From positions 100,358,411-100,422,410 of the forward strand of contig NC_134084.1 in the NCBI RefSeq assembly GCF_000715075.1: DNA of 64,000 bases. The letters run 5' to 3'. The stretch comes from Nicotiana tabacum (taxonomy: Eukaryota; Streptophyta; Magnoliopsida; Solanales; Solanaceae). The number at the start of each line of letters is the position of its first letter. Positions within the stretch are counted from its first letter, which is position 1. Positions 23,092-34,500 of this stretch are shown in pieces. The position numbers were made by a program, and so were the translations under genes. The notes beneath the pieces are model-generated. The model was not told where the DNA came from. It did no database searches and saw nothing but the letters and a program-made list of their open reading frames with translations.

Positions 23092-24054
23092 CTACTCCAA
23101 ACGGGTTTTGACCCACTCGTCATCATCAATCTCAGCTTCAGCGACAATTTGAAGGGATGGAATTTTAACTTCCGCCGGTATTACTGCTTCAGTTCCGTAT
23201 ACCAACAAATAAGGAGTTTCCCCTACCGAAGTACGGACAGTAGTACGATAACCCAACAATGCAAATTGTAATTTTTCATGCCATTGCCTCGAACCTTCTA
23301 CCATTTTCCGAAGTATCTTTTTTATGTTTTTGTTGGCCGCTTCAACTGCTCCATTCGCCTTAGGACGATATGGGGTGGAATTGCGGTGTGTAATCTTAAA
23401 CTGTTGACATACCCCTTTCATCAAATTGCTGTTAAGATTAGCACCATTATCCGTGATGATCACTTTCGGGACCCCAAATCTACAGATGATATGGGAATGA
23501 ACAAAATCTACCACTGCCTTCTTGGTTACCGACTTGAAGGTTTTAGCTTCAACCCACTTAGTGAAATAATCGATGGTCACCAGAATGAACCTATGACCTT
23601 TGGTAGCTGCCAGCTCAATAGGTTCAATGACATCCATGCCCCAGGCAACAAATGGCCATGGTGCTGACATTATATGCAATTATGTCGGCGGAGAATGAAT
23701 CAGATCTCCGTGTATATGACACTGATGGCATTTCCGTATGAAACTTATACAATCACACTCCATAGTGAGCCAATAGTACCCTGCTCGAAGAATCTTCTTC
23801 GCCAATACATATCCGCTCATATGTGGACCACAAACTCCAGCATGTACCTCTGTCATAACTGTTGTGGCTTGACTAACATCTATGCATCTCAGCAATCCCA
23901 AATCTGGTGTTCTTTTGTACAACATTCCTCCACTGAGGAAGAAACCATTTTCCAATCACCGAATGGCTCTCTTTTGATCTCTGGTGGCCTGCTCCGGGTA
24001 TATCCTCATCCCGAGGTACTCCTTGACATCATAAAACCATGGCTCACCATCCAT
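23092..24054 (-). pseudogene. Ogre B integrase (two pieces)
   Basis: The zinc region (about 23680-23955, with CHQCHIHGD) and catalytic core (23092-23679) are split by a Glu-to-TAA stop near 23680. The core keeps the triad: Asp in WGMDVIEPIEL, Asp in ITDNGANLNS, Glu in GAVEAANKNIKK. Upstream, IEE-stop-MDGE near 24054 marks another Glu-to-TAA, one codon away from the equivalent stop in copy A. Unlike copy A, Lys after AEV (near 23163) is intact. Confidence 0.85.
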
Positions 24055-24667
24055 TTATTCCTCTATTATGTTGCAATATGCATGCTGATCACGAACCTGG
24101 ATATGCAATGGGTCAACATAAATTTTGTCTGGGTGGTGCAACATTAATGCTAAAGTGGCCAAAGCATCGACAACCTCATTGTGAACTCTTGGGATGTGTC
24201 TGAACTCCACTGATCGAAATCGCTTGCTCAGATCGTGCAAACATTGTCGATATGGTATGAGCTTCAAATCCCTTGTTTCTCATTCACCCTGAATCTGATG
24301 CACCAGGAGGTCCGAGTCTCCCAAGACCAAAACGTCCTAGACATCCATGTCCGCGGATAACCTTAAACCCAAAATGCATGCCTCATATTCAGCCATGTTA
24401 TTGGTACAATAGAAATATAGCTGTGCCGTAACAGGACAATGATGTCCTTTTTTAGAGATAAGTACCGCTCCAATTTTGTACTCCTTTCGCATTTGCGGCT
24501 CCATCAAAGAAGAGCTTCCAACCCGGTTCCTCACGTAATTCCAACTCATCTATATGCATCACTTCTTCGTCAGGAAAATACGTCCTCAATGGCTCGTATT
24601 CTTTATCAACAGGATTCTCAGCCAAGTGATCGGCCAGTGCTTGGGCTTTCATGGCCGTCCTCGTCAC
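24055..24667 (-). pseudogene. Ogre B archaeal-type RNase H, frameshifted
   Basis: Same domain as 7916-8524. It starts in the RT frame (KLFFDGAANAKG, 24452-24667). A small deletion near 24478 shifts the frame, and it resumes as NNMAEYEACILGLRLSADMDV (24337-24549). A Gln-to-TAG follows near 24342 and a Trp-to-TGA near 24282, after which the C-terminal part (24055-24267) holds HNEVVDALATLA. It cannot be functional without repair of several lesions. Confidence 0.85.
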
Positions 24668-24700
24668 ATAGACGATGTCGAACTCCGTGAGTAATATTTG

Positions 24701-26239
24701 TCATTTCGCTAACCTCCCTGTGGGCATAGGCTTCTGGAAAATATACTTTAGTGGATCCAAACGTGAAATGAGATAAGTAGTATATGATGACAGATAATGC
24801 TTCAATTTCTGGGCCACCCAAGTTAGGGAGCAATATGTCTTCCTGAGTTGAGTGTACTTAACCTCATATATTGTAAACTTCTTGCTGAGATAATAGATAG
24901 CTTGCTCCTTCCTTCCTGTAATATCGTGTTGCCCCAGTATGCAGCCAAACAAATTCTCCAGGACTGTTAGATAAAGAATTAACAGTCTTCCCGGCTCAGG
25001 TGGAACCAACACAGGTGGATTTGATAAGTATCCGTTGATTTGGTCAAATGCTTCCTGACATTTTGCCGTCCATTCTACCGCAGCATCTTTCTTCAGTAGC
25101 CAAAAAATGGGCTCACAGGTTGCCGTGAGTTGCGCAATAAACCTACTGATATAATTCAACCTTCCCAACAGACTCATTACTTCTGTCTTGTTCTTCGGTG
25201 GTGGCAAATCTTGGATGGATTTGATCTTTGATGGGTCCAACTCAATGCCTCGCCGACTGACGATGAATCCCAATAACTTTCCAGATGGAACACCAAATGC
25301 ACATTTGGCTGGGTTGAGCTTAATATCGTACCTCCGAAGTCTTTGGAAAAACTTCCTTAGGTCTGCTACGTGGCCTTCCTGATGCTTGGATTTTATGATC
25401 ACATCGTCCACGTATACCTCAATCTCTTTGTGTATCATGTCATGAAACACATTAGTCATTTCTCTCATGTACGTTGCCCCAGCATTCTTCAAACCAAATG
25501 GAATTACCCGGCAGCAATAAGTCCCCCACGACGTAATGAATGCCTTTTTTTCCGCATCTTCTTCATCCATCAGAATCTGATGATACCCAGCATAGCAATC
25601 TACAAAAGACCCGATCTCACGTCCGGCACAATTATCGATCAATATATGGATGTTGGGTAATGGTAAGTTGTCCTTAGGACTTGCCCTGTTCAAATTGTGG
25701 TAATCGACGCAAACTCTGATCTTTCCATCTTTCTTCGGCACTGGCACCACATTATCCAATCAATCAGGATATCGAGTGACCCGAATAACCTTTGCTTGCA
25801 GCTGCTTGGTTACTTCTTCTTTAATCTTCACACTCATATCTGTCTTGAACTTCCTCAATTTCTGCTTGACGGGAAGGCATGCCGGGTCAGTGGGCAATTT
25901 GTGAACCACTAAATCCGTGCTCAACCCCGGCATGTCGTCATATGACCATGCAAAAACATCTTTGAACTCAATAAATGCTTTGATTAGTTCTTCCCTGATA
26001 TTTGGTGCAATGTGGATGCTTATTTTAGTTTCCCGGATATCATCTACATCCCCTAAATTGATGGCTTCTGTGTCATTTAAGTTGGGCTTGGATTTCTCTT
26101 CAAACTGGCTTAACTCTCTGTTTATCTCTTCGAAGGCTTCATCCTCATCGTATTCCGATTCATCATCATAATCGACCTCTTGTACAATTAGTTCGGAATT
26201 ATATTGATTTTTAGACCGAGTTGAAGATCCGTTATGCAT
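24701..26239 (-). pseudogene. Ogre B reverse transcriptase and RNase H
   Basis: Same domain as 8558-10096. The start MHNGSSTRSKNQ is at 26239. A Trp-to-TGA (RVTRYPD-stop-LDN) at 25759 splits the fingers from the rest; KDGKIRVCVDYHNLNRASP and the catalytic YVDDVIIKSKH follow. It ends at the same LAK-TGA as copy A, so that stop predates the split of the copies. Confidence 0.88.
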
Positions 26240-26443
26240 GCCATGTCATTAGAACCAGTATGAAAAGAACTGTTCAGAAAGAGAAAAGAAGAAAACAGAA
26301 TTAAAACAAAAATAAAGAGAGAAAACTTTCACTTTATTAAACTGCGGGATAACAGAGTTTCACACTTTTGCCGAAAAAAATAAAACAAAAACTGGATTAC
26401 AACTCTGGAATAATCCAGAAAACAAGAGAGAAAAATCCAGAGC
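26240..26443 (-). other. Presumed protease-RT intron region, Ogre B
   Basis: Stops occur in the pol frame. In sense, a long pyrimidine run ends in GAACAG near 26273, a plausible splice acceptor. Ogre elements are known to splice here; the sites are not proven. Confidence 0.4.
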
Positions 26444-28036
26444 CTACAACCAAGACTCCCTCCGGGTAGGAAGAGGGGTAGTTGTCCAATTGTTGACATT
26501 GGCCCTAGGCCCCACAAACTGTATGTCTGCTTTACTGGAACCCTCTCCATCTTCTATCATGTTGACATCAGCGAACAGCCTTTCAAAGCCCTCATTCAAA
26601 TCTCCATCTGGCCCGCTCAGTGGTCCAAGAACTTTCGGGACTGACAACTTTTTGAAAACTGCTCTGACAAATGATCTAGATAGGCGCGGGATTGGTTTAG
26701 GAAGGACCCAGACTCTTTTCTTCAACTTGCGGGCCCGCTTTACATTCGCTGCGGTAGGCTTGAATCCTAGCCCAAAAGTATCCAGGTTCTTGGGCAAGGA
26801 AACTGGCTGGACAATACCCTGCAGATCAACCCCCAAACCTTTTCCTGGTACAAACCCGCTGTTTAACATTTCTGAGGCTATCATGAAGGTCGCAGCCGCG
26901 ATTCTGGGAAGTGGAAGACCCCCGCCCTCAGGAATTTTGTCTACTGAGACTGCATCAAAAACCTGATAAACCCATGGGCCCTTGTCATCGTCGGTTTCTA
27001 TGAAGGTCACAATGGCATCACTAACGGCATGTCTACCATCATCCCCGTGTACCACAATCTCTTGTCTATCCCATTCAAATTTGACCATCTGATGCAGTGT
27101 AGAAGGCAATGCTTTGGCTGCGTGGATCCAAGGTTACCCCAACAGAAGATTATACGACACCGCCACATCTATCACTTGAAATTCCATGGTGAACTCGACC
27201 GGACCAATTGTCAATTCTAGTATGATATCGCCCACTGCGTCAGTACCACCCCCATCAAAACCTCGGATGCAGACGCTGTTCTTGTGAATCCTATCATCAT
27301 CAACTTTCAATTTGTTCAGAGTGGCCAAAGGACAGATATTGGCACTGGACCCATTATCAATCAGTACTCGAGTGACCATCGAGTCTTCGTATTTCGCAGT
27401 CAAATAGAGTGCTTTGTTGTGTTCTGTACCCTCTATTGGCAACTCATCGTCAGAGAATGTCACTATGTTTACCTCGAAGATTTTGTGCACTATCTTCTCC
27501 AAATGGTTCATTGAGGGCTTGTCCGGAACATGGGCTTCGTTTAGAATCTTCATTAATGCCCGACAATGATCGCTTGAATGGATCAACAAGGATAGCAACG
27601 AAATCTGGGCCGGGGTCTTCCTCAACTGCTCTACAATGGAGTAGTCCTGTGCCTTCATCTTCTTCAAAAACTCTTCTGCTTCTTCCTCCGTCACCGGCTT
27701 CTTTATTGTTATAGGATTGGCCCTTCTCAATTCTGCGGGAGCAAAACACCTTCCCGAACAAGTTAACCCCTAGGTCTCGCATACTTCTTCCACAACCTCC
27801 TTCCCCTTATGCATCACCGTCACTTGACTGTAGCTCCATGGCATAACTTTCTCACTTGTTATCGGCAACTGTATTACTGGCCTGATAATAACTGGTTCTA
27901 TGCGGGCCCTCTTCACAACCAACATTGGTGTGCTTGGTACTCCCTGTAGCACTACCTTGACCGGCTCTGTCTTCTTCGCAACAACAGAAGAACCTTTCCC
28001 CATTACCACAACTGGCTTGTCATATACCCTTCACAA
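26444..28036 (-). pseudogene. Ogre B protease region (gag-pro end)
   Basis: The aspartic protease cuts the polyprotein. The catalytic motif LIDNGSSANI is at about 27360 in the 198-codon stretch 27134-27730, followed by YNLLLG. A TAA then interrupts, where a LLLGRPW-type sequence is usual. The following 221 codons (26444-27109) contain SGFVPGKGLGVDLQGI, reminiscent of a G-patch, known to occur after protease in some retroelements and used for RNA binding. The upstream part (27770-28009) has PWSYSQVTVMHKGKEV and a TAG at about 27770. All parts share one frame with gag. Copy A lacks this whole region. Confidence 0.8.
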
Positions 28037-29949
28037 CTATACCACTGCCCTTCCACTGGTTGGTTTTTCGCTTTGACTGGCACGAATCATCATTACCGTT
28101 TGTGAGGGTTTCTTGGGCTTCCCTCCTTCGTGCACTAGTTCGATCATGTGGGCCTCATGGTGCACCGGTAACGGGTTCTCATTGATGTTGGGTGCCTCTG
28201 GTGCCTGAACCTCGATCCTATTTATGTCAATAAGATCTTGTACGACAGTCTTCAACTTCCAACACTTCTCAGTATCATGCCCGGGAGCCCCCGAACAATA
28301 TTCGCAACTTACCGAGTGGTCCAGAATTTTGGGTAGGGGATTTGGCAATTTGGGCTCAACAGGACTCAATAGGCCTAACTGCCTCAATTTGTGGAACAGA
28401 GTAGTATAGGTTTCTCCCAACGGAGTGAATATTCTCGACCTCTGCACCCTTTCATTCCTGAAAGTCTGATACCCACGGAAGCCTGGCCCCAAAGGATTCC
28501 TGTAGGTCCTTAGTGGTGGATATGTGTTTTGTGGAGGTGAATATGTGTTTTGTGGAGGTGGATATGTATGTTGAGGAGCCAGCGCATGCCATTGCGGGCG
28601 AGCCGGAGGCTGGGTGTAAGTTTGGGCGTGATAGACGGAGAAATGTGGCTTTTGTGGTGGATAATAGGGTTTTGAAGGGTTGTATGGAGTGTGTGGATAA
28701 TTTGGGTAATGGGGTCTATGTTGGTAGCGAGGGGAAGGACCTCTGGATCTAGACCAAGTACCTACTTTGACTATTGCGACCTCCTCTCTCTTCTTTTTCC
28801 CGAGCGTACCTCCCGTGCCACTTTGGATAGCCTGAGTTGTGGCCTTGATTGCCGAATAACTCATTATCTTGTTGGACCTGAGTCCCTCTTCAACCATACC
28901 GCCCATTTTTACTACTTCATTGAATGATTTACCAACTGACATCACCAGGTGACCAAAGTAAGTCGGCTCCAAAGTTTGTAAGAAGTAGTCCACCATTTCA
29001 CCTTCTCTTATTGGTGGATCGACTCTTGCTGCTTGTTCTCTCCAACGGAGTCCGAATTTCCTGAAGCTCTCTCCAGGCTTTTTCTCAAGTTTCAACAATG
29101 TGAGACGGTCAGGGACGATCTCAAGGTTATACTGGAAGTGACCTGCAAATGCTTGTACTAGATCGTCCCAGGTATACCACCTGCTAGGATCCTGCCTCGT
29201 GTACTATTCCAGTGCGGACCCGCTTAAGCTTTGACCAAAATAAGCTATCAACAGCTCATCCTTTCCACCTGCCCCTCTCATCTTACTATAGAAACCTCGT
29301 AGATGTGCTATGTGATCACCATGTCCCTCATATAGATCAAACTTTGGCATCTTAAAACCTGCCGGCAACTGAACGTCGGGGAAGGGACACAGATCTTTAT
29401 AGGCCACACTAACTTGGCTGCCCAATCCATGCATATTCCTGAAGGATTGCTCCAGGCTTTTCACTTTACGAAGCACTTCGTCCTGCTCTGTATTCTTAGC
29501 CGGCCTCTCAGTTTTTGCCGGGAGCTGAAGGTAAGGGGTGTAAGTGTATGGCTCGGGTGCTTTGAAGGTGAGTTCGAGAGAATAGTATTGGTTGTCGTGA
29601 ACCTGAAACACTGGTTCATCGGATGATTTTTGCAATGTGGCGGGTGTAGGTGCCACGAAAACAGGAACAATTGGTGGAAGAGGGTTTTGTTTGGGTAGTG
29701 GAGCTTGGGGATTATAGGAAGTTTCTCCCTGATAGTATTGGGCAATGGGGAAGCTCGTTGATGGATCAGTGGAAGGGTGTTCCGGAGTCCGAGGCGGTGA
29801 GAGGGTAGGAGTAGGGGGAAAGTATTGGTGGTGTTTGTCCCTTAGCCCAGGTGCATCCCAGCTATCTCTTGTCTCAACCTGTCTACTTCCTCCTTCATCA
29901 TTTACATCTCTGTCTTTTCCTCCTCAACACTTTTGTCCGAACCAGACAT
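28037..29949 (-). pseudogene. Ogre B gag
   Basis: The start codon corresponds to copy A MSGSDKS and lies at 29949, but a small indel around 29840 shifts the frame before the part that is open at 29204-29656. The core has FPDVQLPAGFKMPKFDLYEG and ends at the same TAG as copy A (Trp expected) near 29203. It resumes at 29098 with KPGESFRKFGLRWREQAARV and continues through a Pro/Tyr-rich stretch with short repeats (YPPPQNTYSPPQNTY) to a CCHC zinc knuckle CEYCSGAPGHDTEKC near 28290. A stop at 28037 separates it from protease in the same frame. Confidence 0.85.
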
Positions 29950-30467
29950 ACTTTTCGGAATGGGCCCTTTAGATCTTGTGTGGTAATGGTAATCTGCCAG
30001 AACGTTCTAACGAGCTAACTGTTTCGAAATCTTTCTCTGGATAAACAACAAACTTGTTAGCGTTAGAGTTTAACACATATTGCAATTTCACGTTAGGGAT
30101 GCAATGTTCCTAAGCAATATAACCATTTCTATCATGTTTTTGTTCTGACTGCATGCGTCATTCCGACTTTTTTTAAGTGCCTCCAAACTTTCTTTTTTTT
30201 AGAGGTGGTCGATTCTTATGTGGATTGCCTACGTATTATGTCCCCGCATGAATCAGACCGGGCGTAGTTCTGCCACAAGTGCGGAAAATAAAGACACCAT
30301 TTTTGGATTTTCCAACCTTTACTTAGCAAAACGTTTTATTACAAGACAAAACATTTTTGAAAGGAAATTGACAGACTTGATACAGACTACAGACTTTTAT
30401 GCCCAAAAGGGAAATACAAACTCCGATGGACAACAGACTCTGAAGACAAGGAAAATACAGACTCAAA
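29950..30467 (-). other. ORF1-gag spacer with module M3, Ogre B
   Basis: Equivalent of 11747-12264. Module M3 is at 30227-30270; its outer stem is CTACG/CGTAG, and one inner pair is altered relative to copy A. Confidence 0.6.
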
Positions 30468-32596
30468 CTATGAATGTTTCAGAGTTTTGAATTTTGGCGC
30501 CCGTGGGGCGTCGTTCGGCCTCGCCGCGGGCTTTAGTGCAAGGCCCCTTTGTAGATCTTTCAAATCTTCCATGATCTGGTGGACATAAATCATTATTGAA
30601 GCAAAGAAGGTGGTACGGGACATATCCTCACAAGCTAGGCACTTTATGGTGATGTAGTGCCCGATATCGTCGATTCTTCCCTTGATTTTGTCCCTTTCCA
30701 CAAGCAATCGCTTTATTTGTTGATTCCGCGTCCCCAGCATTTGCGCGTTGTAAATGAGTTGATGCTGAAACTCATTCATCTATTTCTCCATTCGGGCCAT
30801 TAGATCATAGCAGTGCTTCCTATCTGCTCTGGCATCTCGGGCTTGTCTGAAGATTCGTTCTTCGAGAGTGGATATTGTTTCTCTCAATAGAGCGATGCTC
30901 CTTTCGTAGTCCCTCTTCATTTGTTGCATAGACCGTGCTCGCTCTTCTTCCTTCTTTATCCATTTCACCTGGATTCTCGCTAAACCAGCTTTAGATATTT
31001 CCAGTTCTTCTTGATACTTGAGGATTTTCTTCTTCAGACCATTTATGAGCTTTTCATCAGCCCGGCTTCTCTTCGGGTTTCGGGCAGCTATTTTCATTTC
31101 CCGTATTTGAGCTTTGAGGACCTCGCTTTCCCGAGCTAATTTGTTCTTCTCTCCTTCATCGGCAGCAACTTGCATTTTGTTCTCAAATTTCAGATCCTTA
31201 ATCTATTGTTTCAGCCTGCCTATTTCGGCCCGGTATTCGCGCTCTTTGGCCAACCAGTCCCACGGTTCTTGTGACGCCTCAACGAACTCTTGAATGTGAG
31301 GTTTTTTGGTTGGCCGTTCTAGCTCATCTCTTACAACATCTCTCTTCCTGTACCAGGCGATATAGGCCGGTAAGACTTCACCTCTGGATAAGTCGCGCAC
31401 TCGAGTGTTTACCGTTAAATACTGGCATTCATTCCATATAGAACGAACGGCTTCTTCAGGAAATTGGCCGTTGGTACCAACCTCGATTGCATAAATATTG
31501 AGATCTTCATCTGGATGTACCACCTAACACCTCCCTAACTGCCTCATCACCTGGTAAGGCGCATAAGGCTGAATGCCTCAGAGTCCCATTAAGAGGAAGT
31601 AAGGACCCGTGGCGGGCATGTATACAATTTCTTCAACAGGAAGCCAACCCAGTGTCCACCCTATTTGTGCTGTAGTGATGGCGCGAAAGCAAGATACCCA
31701 GTCTTCAGACCCTTCTGGCAATTTGAGCCCTGAAACCCTTGTGTTATATCCTTCAATGCAACCTTCATTTGTAAATCTATAGCTCATAACTGAGGATGAT
31801 GGCACAAGTGCTCGATCATCCACATCTGCAATAACAAATTTCATCCTTTGAAAAAATCTGCCCCGACTTTACAGGCTATGAGAGCTCGGTATATCTCGGA
31901 CACTATCATAGGGGCAAGCGTGCTTTTGTTGTTGGTAATTAGGACCTTGACGACTCCAGCCACCTTCAAATAAATATTTCTGTCTTTCCGAGGAAACACC
32001 ACAATGCCCAAGAATGCTACCATGAAGGCGAACTGCCTATGTTCATCCCATTTTGTCCGATTCCCTCTGCTGCAAACCCTTCTTTCCAGATCGTTGAACC
32101 CTCTTATATGCCCATACCTCTGGTATATGAACTGCAGAGTAGTAAAACCCATATCCAATTCAGAGTACGGGACTCCCTTGCTTATCTTCAACAGATCCAT
32201 GAACTTGTGCGAATTGACGGCTCTTGGAGCAATCAGATATTTGTGCCTTAGCCCCTCAGTAATGTCCATATAACCTGCTACCTCTTCTAAGGTTGGGGTG
32301 AGTTCAAAATCCGAGAAGTGGAATACGTTGTGGGCCGGGTCCCAAAATGTAACCAAAGCTTTTATGATGTCACATCTGGGCCTGACGTTCAACAAACTGG
32401 TTAGACCTCCCAGATGTGCTTTGATCTTATCTCGCTCTGACTTTTCCAAATCCTCCCACCACAAGCGCAACTCCAAAGGGATCTTGCTCCTAACTATTAC
32501 CGGCAAACTTGGACCCGGGCTCATTCTGTATGTTTGATTGGGGTGATTAACACTCATTAGACTCAAAAAAAAGAATAAACTAAAATTGACACACAT
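30468..32596 (-). pseudogene. Ogre B ORF1
   Basis: Same protein as 12265-14394. The N-terminal 251 codons (31841-32596) are open and keep TFWDPAHNVFHFSDFELTP and LEEVAGYMDI. A frameshift follows near 31790-31845. The middle part (31203-31844) has a Gln-to-TAG near 31527, where copy A has Gln; conversely copy B keeps Trp and Gln codons lost in copy A at about 13497 and 13217. The coiled-coil C-terminus is open as 30780-31175 and 30468-30779, split by a Gln-to-TAG. The TAG near 31200 is shared with copy A. Confidence 0.8.
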
Positions 32597-33590
32597 TTAA
32601 ATAAAACTCCGGTCTTGTCAATACGGCCTTTCAGCACCTCGAAGAAGATTTAAAGGTTGTGTTTTACCAACTGGACAAAACCTTGAAAATGACCAAAAGT
32701 GGCTATTTTTGCAAAAACAGCCTTCCAGCGTCTTTTTAGGGTCATTCGGTTTTACAAGAATGGAATCACCCAACTTATTTATGATAAAAGATTTAAAATT
32801 TTTGACATTTTTTGGCTATTTTTGCAAAAGGGGAGGTTGGACCCGATGAGGGCTGCCTACGTATCTCACATCCTGTGAGAATTAAACTGGCGTAGTTCGG
32901 GCCACGACAATAAACTAATTCTGACAACAAGACCAAAAAAAACATTTTTTTTTTCACAAAATTTTGGCAGCGTTCGCCGGTAACTCAGAATTATCTCTCT
33001 ATACTGCTATTTGTTTTCAATATTCCAGTATTTTCAGAAGCTGGTCAGCATGCAAGTCTGTAGCAAATAAATGCGTAAAACAAATAGGATGCATCAGGAT
33101 GGTCTTTTTCATTTCAGGTTGCTTGTCCTAGACGGACCCAACCCCTGTGTTGAGTCCCCTAAGTCAAGTGCACATGATGCAAATAAGCGTTCCTACTAGG
33201 GATCCGGCATGAGGTTTTGTTATACTAGGTTTATCCTAGGTGTTTGTTCTAGACCTGGCTTACCCGAGCGGACAACTCGAGCCGAGGATGGGAACTACGT
33301 ACCGGTAACCAAAAGATCATCCGGTTTTGCAACTCCTCCGAATCCTCGTTCTATTTTGGGACAGGACACTAACAGAAAGAAGTCACGACCAGCGTGCACT
33401 CCTCAAGAGAGAGAAGAGAGGGGTTTCGTAGTAGTTTATATATACAGTTCAGATAATATCAAAGCGGTAAAAACAACATTTAGCACATTAGGCCTAAACA
33501 TGTAATAAAATCAGATAATAAACAAAGCCAGATATAACAATTATTATAAGCTCTAATTCTGAATCCTGAACCAGAGATTCTGGGTGTTAA
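32597..33590 (-). other. 5' leader of Ogre B with module M4
   Basis: Module M4 is at 32855-32898 with outer stem CTACG/CGTAG and inner stem TCTCACA/TGTGAGA. The rest is AT-rich with no coding signal. Confidence 0.65.
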
Positions 33591-33608
33591 TCCCCAGCAG
33601 AGTCGCCA
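33591..33608 (-). other. Primer binding site, Ogre B
   Basis: Identical 18 nt to the copy-A PBS, again 4 nt from the LTR. Confidence 0.8.
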
Positions 33609-33957
33609 GAGCTGTCACACCTCCTTTTTCCGCTACACCCCCGCTAAGGGACGTAAAGGGAGTTTTTCCAATTAAAGGACAATCGAAACGGGATTTATTT
33701 ATTTATTTCAAAGTCGTCACTTTGAAGATTTATGGTGTCCCAAGTCACCGGTTTTAATCCCGAATCGAGGAAAAGAATGACTCTGTTTAATAGTCTGCAC
33801 ACTAGAAATCCGGATAAGGAATTCTGTTAACCCGGGTGAAGGTGTTAGGCATTCCCGAGTTCCGTGGTTCTAACACGGTCGCTCAACTATCATATTCGGC
33901 TTATATATCTGTTTTTTGATACATGTTGAATCTATGTGCAAATTTTAATTGTGTATC

Positions 33958-34500
33958 ACTTTTATTATTATTATTTTTACCGAGAATTTGCAACATCGTG
34001 AAAATACATCTCGAACCACGTCACATCCATGCACCCGTGGTTATTGACACATTTCAACTCTATTGAGATTTAGATTTGGGTGACATAAATATGCACCCGA
34101 GTTTAAGAAGATAACATTATTAACTACGCGCCTAAAGCGACTAGCGTGTCATTATTTTGGGTAGGGCCGTGAAAGTTTGATAAATGGCCCATCCTGAAGT
34201 CTAAGCAACTTTACCAACACGTATAGAGGGCCCCGCAGCTTGTGTATTTTTGTTTGTCGAGGCTCGTCTCATTCATTATTTTTTAAAAAGGATTTTGCAA
34301 CGTCGTGGAAATGCATCTCGAACCACGTCACAATCAATGTACCCGTGATTAGCGACACATTTCGACTCCGTTGAGATTTGGATTTGGGTCACATAAATGT
34401 GCACCTTGGTTTATGAAAATAACTTTATTAAAATATCGCCCTTAAAAGCCACTATACATTTTTAACTTTGCGTAGCCATGGAAAATTCACTAAATGGTAC
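33958..34500. repeat. 543-bp LTR3-specific segment with internal duplication
   Basis: Two imperfect direct copies (33985-34193, 34291-34497) share runs such as CATCTCGAACCACGTCACA. Either this is original LTR sequence deleted from LTR2 or an insertion in LTR3. The lack of a clear target duplication and the short TATCAC/TACAC similarity at the edges favour deletion from LTR2. Confidence 0.6.
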
